This document shows, one piece after another, positions 40,992 through 49,552 of a stretch of 64,000 nt of DNA. The position numbers and the translations under genes were made by a program. Positions within the stretch are counted from its first letter, which is position 1. The number at the start of each line of letters is the position of its first letter. Source of the DNA: Vampirovibrio sp041737375 (lineage in GTDB: Bacteria > Cyanobacteriota > Vampirovibrionia > Vampirovibrionales > Vampirovibrionaceae); the NCBI RefSeq assembly GCF_041737375.1, contig NZ_JBGSRV010000010.1, forward strand, positions 124,001 to 188,000, written 5' to 3'. A model generated the notes under the pieces. That model did no database searches and had not been told where the DNA came from. It saw nothing but the letters and a program-made list of their open reading frames with translations.

Positions 40992-41999
40992 ATGATCCAC
41001 CCCCAAACAGTCCTATCTAATGGCGCTTTACCTGCCCGATTCAATCAACACGGTCAAAGCTTGCTGGAATACACCATCATCCTGGGGGGAGTATCGCTGG
41101 TAGTGTGGGGCGCTATTGTGGTACTGGGCGGCTCGCTGTCTGGACAGTTTAACGGTATTTCCGGTGAATTGGGCGATAACAGCACCAACTATTTAACCCG
41201 CTTTAATCTGGAGACACCCGCTAACCAGAACCAGCCGAACAAAGGGGCGCAAAAATCAGGCATTGCCCTCATTGGCGGGCTAAACATGGACTTTATGAAT
41301 CCCACCACTCATCGTCATCCTCCTCGCAAAATGCAAAACGCTCACCTTCAAAGCAGCACCCAACTCATGCTTCGAGAAGCCAACGGGGGAGAAATGAATG
41401 TGAGCAGCGCAGAAGGAAATCAACGCACCGTGCTGCAAACCATTCAGCAATCCTCCAACGTGGCCCAAAGCCTGCAAAAACTGGCTGAAATTACCCAAAA
41501 CGAGCATTTAAAAGGCCTCTCTCACCAAGCCCTGATGTCCGCATCGGTTCAGGCCACCCATCAAATCGTGACCGATCCCGCCAATCCTATGAATCCAGCC
41601 ATTCGGGATCTGGCCAAAGCCACCACCAGCCATTACTCCAGCAAAGAGCTGGCCGCTAGTCCAGAGCGTATAAGGGCTTCCATCGAACAATGGAATCTGA
41701 GCATGGAAACCGGAAAAACAGTGGTCATGGCAGACCAGCGACTGAGCGCCGATCAGAAAACACAGGCGGTCCACCTGCTGGATCAAGTAATTCAATCCAC
41801 CCGACAAACCTATCATTTAGACAACCTGGCCACCACGCGGCGCAACATCAAACCCCTCAACGATTCCAAAGTGGTGCATCAAGCAGAAACCTTTACGCAA
41901 ATTCGCTCAGCCGCCCAAAAGGCATTGACACCAGAGCTTAATAACTCAACCTTAAGAACCACCCTGGACAGTGGCCTCACGCTGGATACCGTGCATTAG
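40992..41999 (+). CDS. Prepilin-like protein with Flp-type G/XXXXEY motif and large C-terminal domain
   Basis: Protein of 335 residues. Residues 16-45 read FNQHGQSLLEYTIILGGVSLVVWG. This contains G-QSLL-EY, the processing site of Flp/class III prepilins, followed by a hydrophobic helix. The remaining 280 residues are polar, Gln/Asn/Thr-rich and helical (VLQTIQQSSNVAQSLQKLAEITQNEHLKG), with no recognised domain. Typical Flp pilins are 50-80 residues, so this would be a minor pilin or pseudopilin carrying cargo. No prepilin peptidase or tad gene is in the window. A weak AGAGG precedes the ATG. Confidence 0.65.
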   Translation: MIHPQTVLSNGALPARFNQHGQSLLEYTIILGGVSLVVWGAIVVLGGSLSGQFNGISGELGDNSTNYLTRFNLETPANQNQPNKGAQKSGIALIGGLNMDFMNPTTHRHPPRKMQNAHLQSSTQLMLREANGGEMNVSSAEGNQRTVLQTIQQSSNVAQSLQKLAEITQNEHLKGLSHQALMSASVQATHQIVTDPANPMNPAIRDLAKATTSHYSSKELAASPERIRASIEQWNLSMETGKTVVMADQRLSADQKTQAVHLLDQVIQSTRQTYHLDNLATTRRNIKPLNDSKVVHQAETFTQIRSAAQKALTPELNNSTLRTTLDSGLTLDTVH

Positions 42000-42268
42000 C
42001 AACTGCTTCGGGAAAACCGGCTTCATTAAGTCAACTGGCTTTATTGAAGCGGGAAAGCCGGAAATTTAACGTGCAGACCCAACGGGGAGATAGGGGCATC
42101 AGGCGTTTGAACCACTCCCGAGCCCAACAATTGGCCTGCGCTGGCTGCGCCGGGTGGGCCAACCATCCACTCTAAAGCTTTTATTCGGAAGCTTTCGTTT
42201 GAAAAAGCGGCTTGTTCCAGCTACGCTAATGACATTTTAAAGAATTGTTCAGAATAAGGATCCCTTGT

Positions 42269-43084
42269 ATGCCTGTCACTGAAGTGAATGAAGTTCCCCA
42301 AGCAGCCCTAAAAGGCTTGCTGGCTGGAAAAACCGGCCTGATTTTTGGCGTGGCCCACAAAACCAGTATTGCATGGTCTATTGCCCAAGCCCTTAGCGCT
42401 GCCGGTATGCGCTTGGCATTTACCTATCAGGGCGAACGGCTCGAAAAAAATGTGCGCGATCTGGCCGAAACGCTGGAAGGCTCCCTGATACTGCCTTGCG
42501 ATGTGACCAACGACAGCGAAATTCAGTCTGTTTTTGACGCCGTAGGCAATGAGTTTGGCAAGCTGGACACCCTGATTCACAGCGTGGCCTTTGCCAAAAA
42601 AGAAGATCTCTCCGGCTCCTTTGTGGACACTTCCCGTGATGGGTACCTGCTGGCTCAGGATATCAGCGCCTATTCCCTGACCGCATTAACTAAAGCCGCG
42701 GTTCCCTTGTTTGAAAAAGCCGGTGGCGGCAGCGTGGTTACCCTCACTTATCTCGGTGGGGAGCGAGTGGTTGAAAACTACAACGTTATGGGTGTAGCCA
42801 AAGCCGCTTTGGAAATGAGCATGCGTTATCTGGCTGCCGATTTGGGCCAGAAAAACGTGCGGGTAAACGCCATTTCCGCTGGGCCTATTAAAACCCTGGC
42901 GGCCCGTGGCATCTCCGGGTTTTCAAACATTCTGGGGTACATGGAAGAACACACCCCTCTGAAGCGGAGCACCGAAACCGGTGAAGTGGCCGATACCGCC
43001 CTTTTCCTGGCTAGCCATCTTTCCCGTGGCGTGACTGGTGAAGTCATCCACGTGGATTCCGGCTTTCACATTATGGGCTTTTAA
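42269..43084 (+). CDS. fabI: Enoyl-[acyl-carrier-protein] reductase (NADH) FabI
   Basis: Protein of 271 residues from ATG 42269 (AAGGAT about 8 nt upstream). FabI does the last reduction in each fatty-acid elongation cycle. It is an SDR-fold enzyme. Seen: LAGKTGLIFGVAHKTSIAWSIAQ (cofactor loop), DVTNDSEI, IHSVAFAKKEDLSG, the catalytic pattern Y-x6-K in ENYNVMGVAKAALE, and SAGPIKTLAARGISGF. These are strongly FabI-specific. An in-frame TTG at 42245 is not needed. It is monocistronic with its own terminator. Confidence 0.96.
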   Translation: MPVTEVNEVPQAALKGLLAGKTGLIFGVAHKTSIAWSIAQALSAAGMRLAFTYQGERLEKNVRDLAETLEGSLILPCDVTNDSEIQSVFDAVGNEFGKLDTLIHSVAFAKKEDLSGSFVDTSRDGYLLAQDISAYSLTALTKAAVPLFEKAGGGSVVTLTYLGGERVVENYNVMGVAKAALEMSMRYLAADLGQKNVRVNAISAGPIKTLAARGISGFSNILGYMEEHTPLKRSTETGEVADTALFLASHLSRGVTGEVIHVDSGFHIMGF

Positions 43085-43103
43085 GCCTTAGGGCAATTTA
43101 TTG

Positions 43104-43142
43104 AAAAACCGGCTCAATATTTGAATATCGAGCCGGTTTTTT
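43104..43142 (+). terminator. Intrinsic terminator after fabI
   Basis: AAAAACCGGCTC (43104-43115) pairs with GAGCCGGTTTTT (43130-43141) with an AT-rich loop that can pair further, followed by T. The A run makes it usable from the minus strand too. Confidence 0.88.
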
Positions 43143-43190
43143 CATGTCTGCAAATGTTTAGAACGACGAGCCGATTTCAAACGATCGGTA

Positions 43191-44213
43191 TTATTGCCCA
43201 CCTTCGGCAGAAAACAAGGTTGATACATCCTTGAGTGTTTTTTGGCCGCTTAGCCGATCAACGGATAACAAGCCTATTTTAAGCGGCGACTCTGCCGATT
43301 GATCTTGATGATGGGGCTTGATAGTCCCGGCCACTCGCTTCATGGCCTCAAAAACCTGATCCACATGGCTTCGCAATGAATCATTGCGGGCCACGTTCTT
43401 TCCATACGCAGTGGCCCCTGGGCTTAATTTCTTTTTTTCAGCGCTGGAAAAATCAAGCGTCTCAAAGTCGGCTTTAAAGTCTGACTGGGTTTTGGGCAGG
43501 GCTTGCAGGTAAAACCGGGCGTCTTTCAGCTGGTTTTTAGCGGAAGCGCCCATATTTTCAAGCTTTACCGATAGCGGCCCCCCGATAATCATTTGCGGGC
43601 CAAATAACAAACTGAGTACCACCATAGAGCCTATGCATCCCATCAAATCATCAAAACTGGTAATCGGGCGATGCTGATTAGCGCCGGGTAAATAGGTGCT
43701 ACCCGATGCCTGAACCAATTTTTGGTTGGCTCCAGCCACAATGGGCAATCGGCTTTCCATATCAATTTTCCCGTCTTCCCGGTAGGTGATTAATTCCACC
43801 GTGTTTCCGCTTTTACGCAGCTGAGTGACATCCAGTAACAATTGGTTGGTACTGGCGACCCAACGCTTGAACAGCGCTTTTTTCTCCGCTGGATTCATCT
43901 GTTTCAAACCAGGCGCTACGGGAGCCAAGTCCTTCAACAACTGATCAAACTCTTTTTCAGACACTGGATTACGGGCGGCTTTAAAAGGGTTTAGCACCGC
44001 CTGCGTTTTAAGCGGGGCCGGGGTGGTACGAACCAGCAAACGATCTTTCGGCTGGATTAAAGACTGACGGTTGGCCAAATGCCGTTGAGCCGATAAATTT
44101 AACGGATTAACCGTACCGCCCAAGACTGCTTGGCGAGCCGGTTTCGTTGTTTGAGTGGTTTTAAACGTGCCATAGGGCTGCGGCAAAGCAGCCGAAGTCA
44201 ATCGCTCCAACAT
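43191..44213 (-). CDS. Unknown protein, basic N-terminus and one hydrophobic segment
   Basis: Protein of 340 residues. Residues 1-85 are basic and Pro/Thr/Gln-rich without predicted structure. Residues 85-150 are helical (KEFDQLLKDLAPVAPGLKQMNPAEKKALFKRW). A hydrophobic segment at about 200-222 (IGSMVVLSLLFGPQMIIGG) may span or associate with the membrane. The rest is charged. No signal peptide. AGGTGAGGA precedes the ATG. No family recognised. The late hydrophobic segment and disordered N-terminus recall other lineage-specific proteins in this window. Confidence 0.65.
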   Translation of the reverse strand: MLERLTSAALPQPYGTFKTTQTTKPARQAVLGGTVNPLNLSAQRHLANRQSLIQPKDRLLVRTTPAPLKTQAVLNPFKAARNPVSEKEFDQLLKDLAPVAPGLKQMNPAEKKALFKRWVASTNQLLLDVTQLRKSGNTVELITYREDGKIDMESRLPIVAGANQKLVQASGSTYLPGANQHRPITSFDDLMGCIGSMVVLSLLFGPQMIIGGPLSVKLENMGASAKNQLKDARFYLQALPKTQSDFKADFETLDFSSAEKKKLSPGATAYGKNVARNDSLRSHVDQVFEAMKRVAGTIKPHHQDQSAESPLKIGLLSVDRLSGQKTLKDVSTLFSAEGGQ

Positions 44214-44368
44214 AGTAGTTTCCTCACCTCAATATAATTTCAATTGAATAAAACCCAGATGTAGTTTAGCCCAAAAGTAAAAAAATACGCAAAAACCCTT
44301 TATCAATTGGCTTTTTAAGCTTTAAACTTTTAGAACATGCCCATGACAAGCCTTTGGAGCGATTTACC

Positions 44369-44593
44369 TTACCCGTGACCACTCACCCGTTCCGCTGATG
44401 GCTTTCCTGCGTCATCACCCGGCAAGGCGTAGCAAACACAATCGGTATGACCACAGCCCGGATAATTTTGATGCCCTTCGGCACATTGTTTACCGCAATA
44501 ATAAAGCCCCCCTTTTTTCACCGCACCCGATGCATGATGCGTCACTTCGCACTTGCAGCGAGGACAAGCGCAAATTTCGGTAATCGTGGCCAT
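44369..44593 (-). CDS. smtA: SmtA/BmtA-type bacterial metallothionein
   Basis: Protein of about 74 residues from ATG 44593, with GGGAGG 7 nt upstream. The in-frame start at 44614 is less likely. It has nine Cys in the SmtA order: C-x-C-x2-C-x-C at the start (CACPRCKC), then YYCGKQCAEGHQ and CGHTDCVC. The GLYYC and HxxCxC elements form the zinc-finger-like site of the Synechococcus protein. It binds zinc and related metals in the cytoplasm. The last 15 residues extend beyond the typical length. No smtB-like repressor gene is adjacent. Confidence 0.9.
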   Translation of the reverse strand: MATITEICACPRCKCEVTHHASGAVKKGGLYYCGKQCAEGHQNYPGCGHTDCVCYALPGDDAGKPSAERVSGHG

Positions 44594-44643
44594 ATAAATA
44601 CCTCCCTGTCTCAAGTAATAACCGGGGTCTCTATCACCGGCGT

Positions 44644-45465
44644 TTATGAGGACCCGGCATCAATCATGCGACCTTTCACCGGATCGAAACGCGGGGGGAA
44701 ACGGGTATGCGTGTCATAGTAAGCACCTTCCATCATGGCAGAACACAAATCAGTGCCTTCAAAACTGGTATCCCGAGCATTCACCTGTTCCAGATGCGAT
44801 TGATTCAAGTTTGCGCCCTGAAAAAAAGCGTGTTTAAGATTGGAACCATGAAAGTCATCCCCTTGTAAGTCCACACTTTCAAAGTGGGCGCCCTCTAGAT
44901 TAGCCTCCGAAAGGTCCGTATCCCGGATACTGGAAGAATGCCCCTGCGGGGCCATTAAATAGCCTTCATGGCCCATATCCATACGAGACAAATTGGCTTG
45001 ATGCAAATTGACATTTTGCAGATGGGCGCCTTCCAGATCCGCCCCGCAAAGGTTGGCCCCTTTCAAACTGGTGCCGTTCAGCGTGGCGTTGAACAAGGTG
45101 GCCCCGGTTAAGTCCACCTCATTCAAATTGGCATTGGATAAGTCCACCCCGGTGAGAATGGCGTTAAACAATTTAGCCCCGCTCAAGTCAGCGCCCACCA
45201 ATGAAGCCCCCTTGAACACCGCATTTAAACAATCCGCCTCTTGTAGATGAGCGCCATCCAGAATGGCCGCCGAAAAATCCGGGTTAATTAAGCAGGCCCC
45301 TGAAAAATTGGCCTCGCTGAGCTGAGCCTGTTTAAAATTAGCGTCAATCAAAGTGGCCCTTGAAAAATTAGCTTCATGCAAGAAAGCGCTTTCAAAAATA
45401 GCCTGTCGCAAGCTGGCATAGGCATAGTTAGCAGCTTCCAGATGTTGCCCTTTACAGTTCAGCAT
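44644..45465 (-). CDS. Pentapeptide repeat protein
   Basis: Protein of about 273 residues from ATG 45465, preceded by AGGTGGG. A GTG at 45513 also opens the frame. Nearly the whole chain is made of A(D/N)LXX-type pentapeptides, for example ANFSRATLIDANF and GADLSGAKLFNAILTGVDLSNANL. These fold as a right-handed quadrilateral beta helix. A break of about 20 residues (MDMGHEGYLMAPQGHSS) interrupts it near residue 165. It ends with the common cap YDTHTRFPPRFDPVKGR. Such proteins are abundant in cyanobacteria. Function is generally unknown. No signal peptide. Confidence 0.9.
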   Translation of the reverse strand: MLNCKGQHLEAANYAYASLRQAIFESAFLHEANFSRATLIDANFKQAQLSEANFSGACLINPDFSAAILDGAHLQEADCLNAVFKGASLVGADLSGAKLFNAILTGVDLSNANLNEVDLTGATLFNATLNGTSLKGANLCGADLEGAHLQNVNLHQANLSRMDMGHEGYLMAPQGHSSSIRDTDLSEANLEGAHFESVDLQGDDFHGSNLKHAFFQGANLNQSHLEQVNARDTSFEGTDLCSAMMEGAYYDTHTRFPPRFDPVKGRMIDAGSS

Positions 45466-45657
45466 GGCCGTTTCCCACCTGATTTGTGGACGATAACAGC
45501 CTACCACCGCCACCCATGCAAAAAATCACCTAATCAGGCATTTTTAAGGCTAAAAGCGCCCGAAGGGTAAAGTCTGAACATTCCAGCAGGAAAGCCCTTA
45601 GCCGAATTGCGGGCTAAAAAACACAGCGCTCATCAGTCCGCAAGTCATCAAATCAGC

Positions 45658-46743
45658 TTACAGGCCTCTCAAGCGCTCGGCGGGGGAAACAATGCTGGTA
45701 ATTCTCAAACCAAAGTTATCTTCAATAACCACCACCTCGCCCTTGGCGATTAACTTACCATTGGCCATCAAGTCCACGGGTTCTCCGGCAATTCGCTCCA
45801 GCTCAATAACAGAGCCTCGGGTCAACTCCAGAACATCCTTAATGGAAAGCTCTGTCTTACCCAGCTCAACCGTCAGGTTGAGGGTGACATCCATGACCAG
45901 AGAGAGGTTTTTATTCTCTTCTCCATACACATTGGGTTGATGATCAAAGGAACCAAATTCCACCGGACGCACGGTGACCGGATCCACCTGAAGTCCGCCG
46001 CCGCCAGAATTTCCCACCCGCCCTCGGGAGGCCCCCGCAGAAGCCATGGCCGGTTGTGGATTGCTCAACTCGGTTTGAGATGCGGTGGCGGCACCCAAGG
46101 AGTCCAGCTCGTCATCCGCTTCCGGCAATGAGGCATCCAGAGACATCAACTTGGCCACCTGGCTTTTTAGTTCCGAGGAAACCCGCATTTCAATAATTTC
46201 CAGAATGGTTTCACTGCCTGCCCGCATTTGCAGATTGGTCAATACAAAGGGCTCAGAGAGTATCTGAGGCAAGCACTGGGCCAGCATATCGCTGGAATAG
46301 GGAATCACTTCCGGGTTATTAATTTCCACCGTTTCATGCACCACTGAAGCCAGTCCGTTGGCAGCGGCGTTCATCATCTGGTTCATCAGCTCGCCAATGG
46401 CGCCCAGTTGCAGCTCAGTCAGTTCCTCATCGGGAGAATCGCCGGAACTGCCTAGCATCATGCCAGCCAGTCTGCGCACATCCACGTTTTTAATGACATA
46501 AAGGGCGTTGGCTTGAATGCCTTTGACAAACTGCACCAAAACCAGCGTTTTGGGGTCATCGCCAAACGGAATTTCCATTTCGGCCAGATTATCGTATTCC
46601 ACCACCACGGGCGGGGCAATTTCTATTTCCTGGCCTACCAGAACACCCAGGGTTGAGCCTGCGGCGCCCATGGCAATACTGGTCATTTCACTGACCGCGT
46701 CACGCTCCTCTTTCGATAAGCCGCCATTCATCTCGTTCATCAC
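45658..46743 (-). CDS. fliY: Flagellar motor switch phosphatase FliY
   Basis: Protein of 361 residues: an N-terminal CheC-like phosphatase region (1-200), a disordered linker (205-260, Gly/Ser-rich), and a C-terminal FliN-type SpoA domain (LGKTELSIKDVLELTRGSVIELERIAGEPVDLMANG). FliY forms the C-ring with FliM and can dephosphorylate CheY-P. The second CheC centre keeps E-x-x-N (ELMNQMMNAAANG). The first reads EMTSIAMGAAG with Ser in place of Asn. The start overlaps the fliM stop (ATGA). It is the last gene of the motA-motB-fliL-fliM-fliY unit. Confidence 0.94.
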   Translation of the reverse strand: MMNEMNGGLSKEERDAVSEMTSIAMGAAGSTLGVLVGQEIEIAPPVVVEYDNLAEMEIPFGDDPKTLVLVQFVKGIQANALYVIKNVDVRRLAGMMLGSSGDSPDEELTELQLGAIGELMNQMMNAAANGLASVVHETVEINNPEVIPYSSDMLAQCLPQILSEPFVLTNLQMRAGSETILEIIEMRVSSELKSQVAKLMSLDASLPEADDELDSLGAATASQTELSNPQPAMASAGASRGRVGNSGGGGLQVDPVTVRPVEFGSFDHQPNVYGEENKNLSLVMDVTLNLTVELGKTELSIKDVLELTRGSVIELERIAGEPVDLMANGKLIAKGEVVVIEDNFGLRITSIVSPAERLRGL

Positions 46744-47771
46744 AGGCCAAATCCCTCAATTGATTCTTCAAGTTCCACGCTTTCATACATGTAAACAGCC
46801 AACTTGTCTTTCAACTTCCCCGGTCGGCAGTAGAATTTGGGGCGGCCATTTACACAGGCCAGCAAATCATCACTGGCTTCCCGATCCAGACGAATCACAT
46901 CGCCCACCGACAGGGCCAATAAGTCGCCCACTGTTAATTCTGTGCCGCCTAGTAAAACCTGAACCGGAATTTTGGCGTAATTCAATTTTTTTAAAATCTT
47001 TTCCTGCTCTTCAAACGGAATACTGGACTGTTGGCGGTGGAAAATATGCTGGGCGCTAAGTTGGCTAATCACCCCTTCCAAAACAGGGTAAGGTACACAC
47101 AAACTCACCAGCCCGGAATGTTTGTTCCCCAGATTAACCTCAAACGTAATTAAGGCCACAATTTCACCAGGGGTGGCCACCTGAATGAGGGCATAACTTT
47201 CCTCAAACCCCACCATACTGGCATTCACGTTCATCATGGAGCGCCACGCTTCTTCCAGAGAAATAATGGCTCGATCCAGCACCCGACGGATCAGCGATTG
47301 CTCAATATCAGTCAGTTCCCGCGCTCTGGCCTCCGGTGTACCGGGGCCACCCAGCATGCGATCAATCACGCTGGAGGTTACCTCATAGCCAAAGCCCAGC
47401 AGCACTTGTCCCGGCAAGGGGTCCAGCTCCAGAATACTCACCGTCATGGGGCTGGGCATGGAGCGTACAAATTCATCATACGTGAGCTGATCAACGGATA
47501 CCACATCAATTTCCACAGTCATCCGCAAGTAAGCCGTCATCACCAGGCCCAGTTGTCGGGCAAAGCTTTCATGAATGGTCTGCAAGGCCCGCAAATGGTC
47601 TTTGGAGAACTTATCCGGGCGACGAAAATTATACAACTTGTAGTTGCGCTTGTCGGTACTGGGCTTGGAAGTAACCACCGTACCCTCACCCGTAACTTGT
47701 CCCGTCGCAGGCTGATCCACCTCTACCGATAGAGATGAAAGCAGGCTATCAATTTCTTCTTGAGACAGCAT
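46740..47771 (-). CDS. fliM: Flagellar motor switch protein FliM
   Basis: Protein of 343 residues. The N-terminal LSQEEIDSLLSSL is the CheY-P binding peptide. The middle domain has YNFRRPDKFSKDHLRALQTIHESFARQL and IDRMLGGPG. The C-terminal SpoA domain has IPVQVLLGGTELTVGDLLALSVGDVIRLD. FliM sets rotation direction in the C-ring. It overlaps fliY by 4 nt and lies 176 nt after fliL, the only notable gap in the operon. Confidence 0.96.
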   Translation of the reverse strand: MLSQEEIDSLLSSLSVEVDQPATGQVTGEGTVVTSKPSTDKRNYKLYNFRRPDKFSKDHLRALQTIHESFARQLGLVMTAYLRMTVEIDVVSVDQLTYDEFVRSMPSPMTVSILELDPLPGQVLLGFGYEVTSSVIDRMLGGPGTPEARARELTDIEQSLIRRVLDRAIISLEEAWRSMMNVNASMVGFEESYALIQVATPGEIVALITFEVNLGNKHSGLVSLCVPYPVLEGVISQLSAQHIFHRQQSSIPFEEQEKILKKLNYAKIPVQVLLGGTELTVGDLLALSVGDVIRLDREASDDLLACVNGRPKFYCRPGKLKDKLAVYMYESVELEESIEGFGL

Positions 47772-47947
47772 ATGTGAACCGATGAACCTCTATCCTTTTC
47801 CACTGAACCGGTTTGAGCCTTTCAGCACATTCAATGCGTTAAATGAGACGCTTGATGCTTTTCTGGTTACACGCATTGCTTCATTTCAATGGATACTGAT
47901 GAACGTTTAATTCCCTGATTACAGTCAATATCAAACTAAGGGGGCCG

Positions 47948-48706
47948 TTAGCGCTGAATAATAAAATCCTGGAAGTTAACCCGCAATACCTGATAATCCG
48001 GGGCCATAATGGCGGTTAACTGCTCCTTGATTTCATCTTTCAGAGATTCCTGACCTTCCAGCGTGGCCAAGAGCGTGGCGCTACGCTTCATCAGGGAGGC
48101 GTTAACCACATCTCGAACCGTAGGCACATACTTGGACATGTTTTTCTTGAATACATCCTCGCAACTCGGGCCAGCCTCGGCCCCGTTGGCTAAAAGTGTG
48201 CGATCCACCGGGGCGGCGGCCCCTAAAATTTTACCCCCGCGCACCGGCACTAACAGGGCGTGATGTTCGGCATAACAGTTTTGCGCTTCGGGTACCTTTA
48301 CACTCAAGGCCATTTTGGCCCGTAAATACTGACTTCCAGCCATATTGGGATCGGGCTTTAAATTCACCATAAACTCATCCAGTTCCAGGTTCATGCCCAC
48401 TTCACTGCCCGGTGTTTCGGTGGAAGCCCCATCGTGTCCTGTCGGGGCATGGCCATCAGCCCCAGCCTCGCCACCCGCAGGGGCATGAGCCAGCTTATTC
48501 AGCTCGGGAACCACAAACATGGTGGTCATTAAATAAGAAGACCCAATGGATCCACCAATGGTAGCCACCAGAATGACCACCACCATAATAATAAATTTCA
48601 AATCCAGGCCACCTTCACCACCGCCAGCCGCCGCGGGCGAAGCAGGCGCTCCGCCTTCACCTTCCACTTTTGGTTTGAGATCCTTGGGCTTTGTCGGTCT
48701 GGCCAT
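47948..48706 (-). CDS. fliL: Flagellar basal body-associated protein FliL
   Basis: Protein of 252 residues. A Pro/Ala/Gly-rich cytoplasmic part is followed by one membrane helix at about 38-60 (FIIMVVVILVATIGGSIGSSYLM). The periplasmic domain has LELDEFMVNLKPD, LRAKMALSVKV and the end YQVLRVNFQDFIIQ, typical for FliL. It supports stator function around the motor. The first 50 nt overlap the end of motB in another frame. GAGGA precedes the ATG inside motB. Confidence 0.92.
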   Translation of the reverse strand: MARPTKPKDLKPKVEGEGGAPASPAAAGGGEGGLDLKFIIMVVVILVATIGGSIGSSYLMTTMFVVPELNKLAHAPAGGEAGADGHAPTGHDGASTETPGSEVGMNLELDEFMVNLKPDPNMAGSQYLRAKMALSVKVPEAQNCYAEHHALLVPVRGGKILGAAAPVDRTLLANGAEAGPSCEDVFKKNMSKYVPTVRDVVNASLMKRSATLLATLEGQESLKDEIKEQLTAIMAPDYQVLRVNFQDFIIQR

Positions 48707-49544
48707 GGATAACTAATCCTCTTACATTAGGGGAAATCCCGTCGGATAAAGATGAATCACTGTTGTTGACGGGTGGCTCCTGAAGGGCCATATTCTCATT
48801 CAATACCACTATATCCACTCGACGGTTTTTCTGTTTCCCTTCAATGGATGAATTCTTGGCAATGGGCCGGAACTCACCGTATCCCGCAGCCGATAGCTTA
48901 TCGGCCTGAAACTGCTTTGCACCAATGAGATAGCGGATAATATGGGTGGCTCTGGCCGTGGATAATTCCCAGTTAGAAGGGTAGCGAGAAGTGGTAATGG
49001 GCGTATTATCGGTATGCCCTTCTACTCTAATTGAACGAGACTGCCCGCCCAATGCCAGCTTTAGTTCAGTCAAAAGCTGGTTCAGGGTTTTTCGAGCGGC
49101 GGGCGATAATTCAGCGCTTCCCGGCGGAAATAAAACACTGTCTTTTAAAGAAATAACCACTCCGCGCGGTTGATCCAGAATTTCCACGCCCTGCATTTTA
49201 AAGCGTTTTTTTAATTGGGCAGATAGGGCTTGTGGACTCTGGCCCTTGCTGAGCGGCTCCGGTTGAATGGCCGAAACAGCGGCAGTTGGCTTGCTTTGCC
49301 GAGCCTCATTTAACTTTTGAATTTCCAGTTTGGAGGCGGTAAACAACACCAGAAACAAACCCAGAAGCAGGGTTAGCAAATCAGCGTAAGGAACCATCCA
49401 GCGGTTGTGGCCGGTATGCACAGTGGACTCCAATTCCCGCTCCAGACTTTCCAGCTTGCGAAACAAGTCCCGCACGGGTGGCCCCTCCGGCTGGGGGGTA
49501 AATGCCGTTTCCGGTTTCCGGGTAATGCGAGCTTTCATAACCAT
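48657..49544 (-). CDS. motB: Flagellar stator protein MotB
   Basis: Protein of 295 residues. The single membrane helix with the proton-carrying Asp is in PYADLLTLLLGLFLVLFTAS. The C-terminal OmpA-like peptidoglycan-binding domain has RVEGHTDNTPI, NWELSTARATHIIRYL and GYGEFRPIA. The last 40 residues are extra. It starts 8 nt after motA, with GAGGGCG before the ATG. Its end overlaps fliL by 50 nt. Confidence 0.94.
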   Translation of the reverse strand: MVMKARITRKPETAFTPQPEGPPVRDLFRKLESLERELESTVHTGHNRWMVPYADLLTLLLGLFLVLFTASKLEIQKLNEARQSKPTAAVSAIQPEPLSKGQSPQALSAQLKKRFKMQGVEILDQPRGVVISLKDSVLFPPGSAELSPAARKTLNQLLTELKLALGGQSRSIRVEGHTDNTPITTSRYPSNWELSTARATHIIRYLIGAKQFQADKLSAAGYGEFRPIAKNSSIEGKQKNRRVDIVVLNENMALQEPPVNNSDSSLSDGISPNVRGLVIHGQTDKAQGSQTKSGR

Positions 49545-49552
49545 AGCGCCCT

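Noticed and set aside
46517..47059. Open frame of 180 codons opposite fliM/fliY
   Set aside because: It is a shadow of the well-supported flagellar genes.
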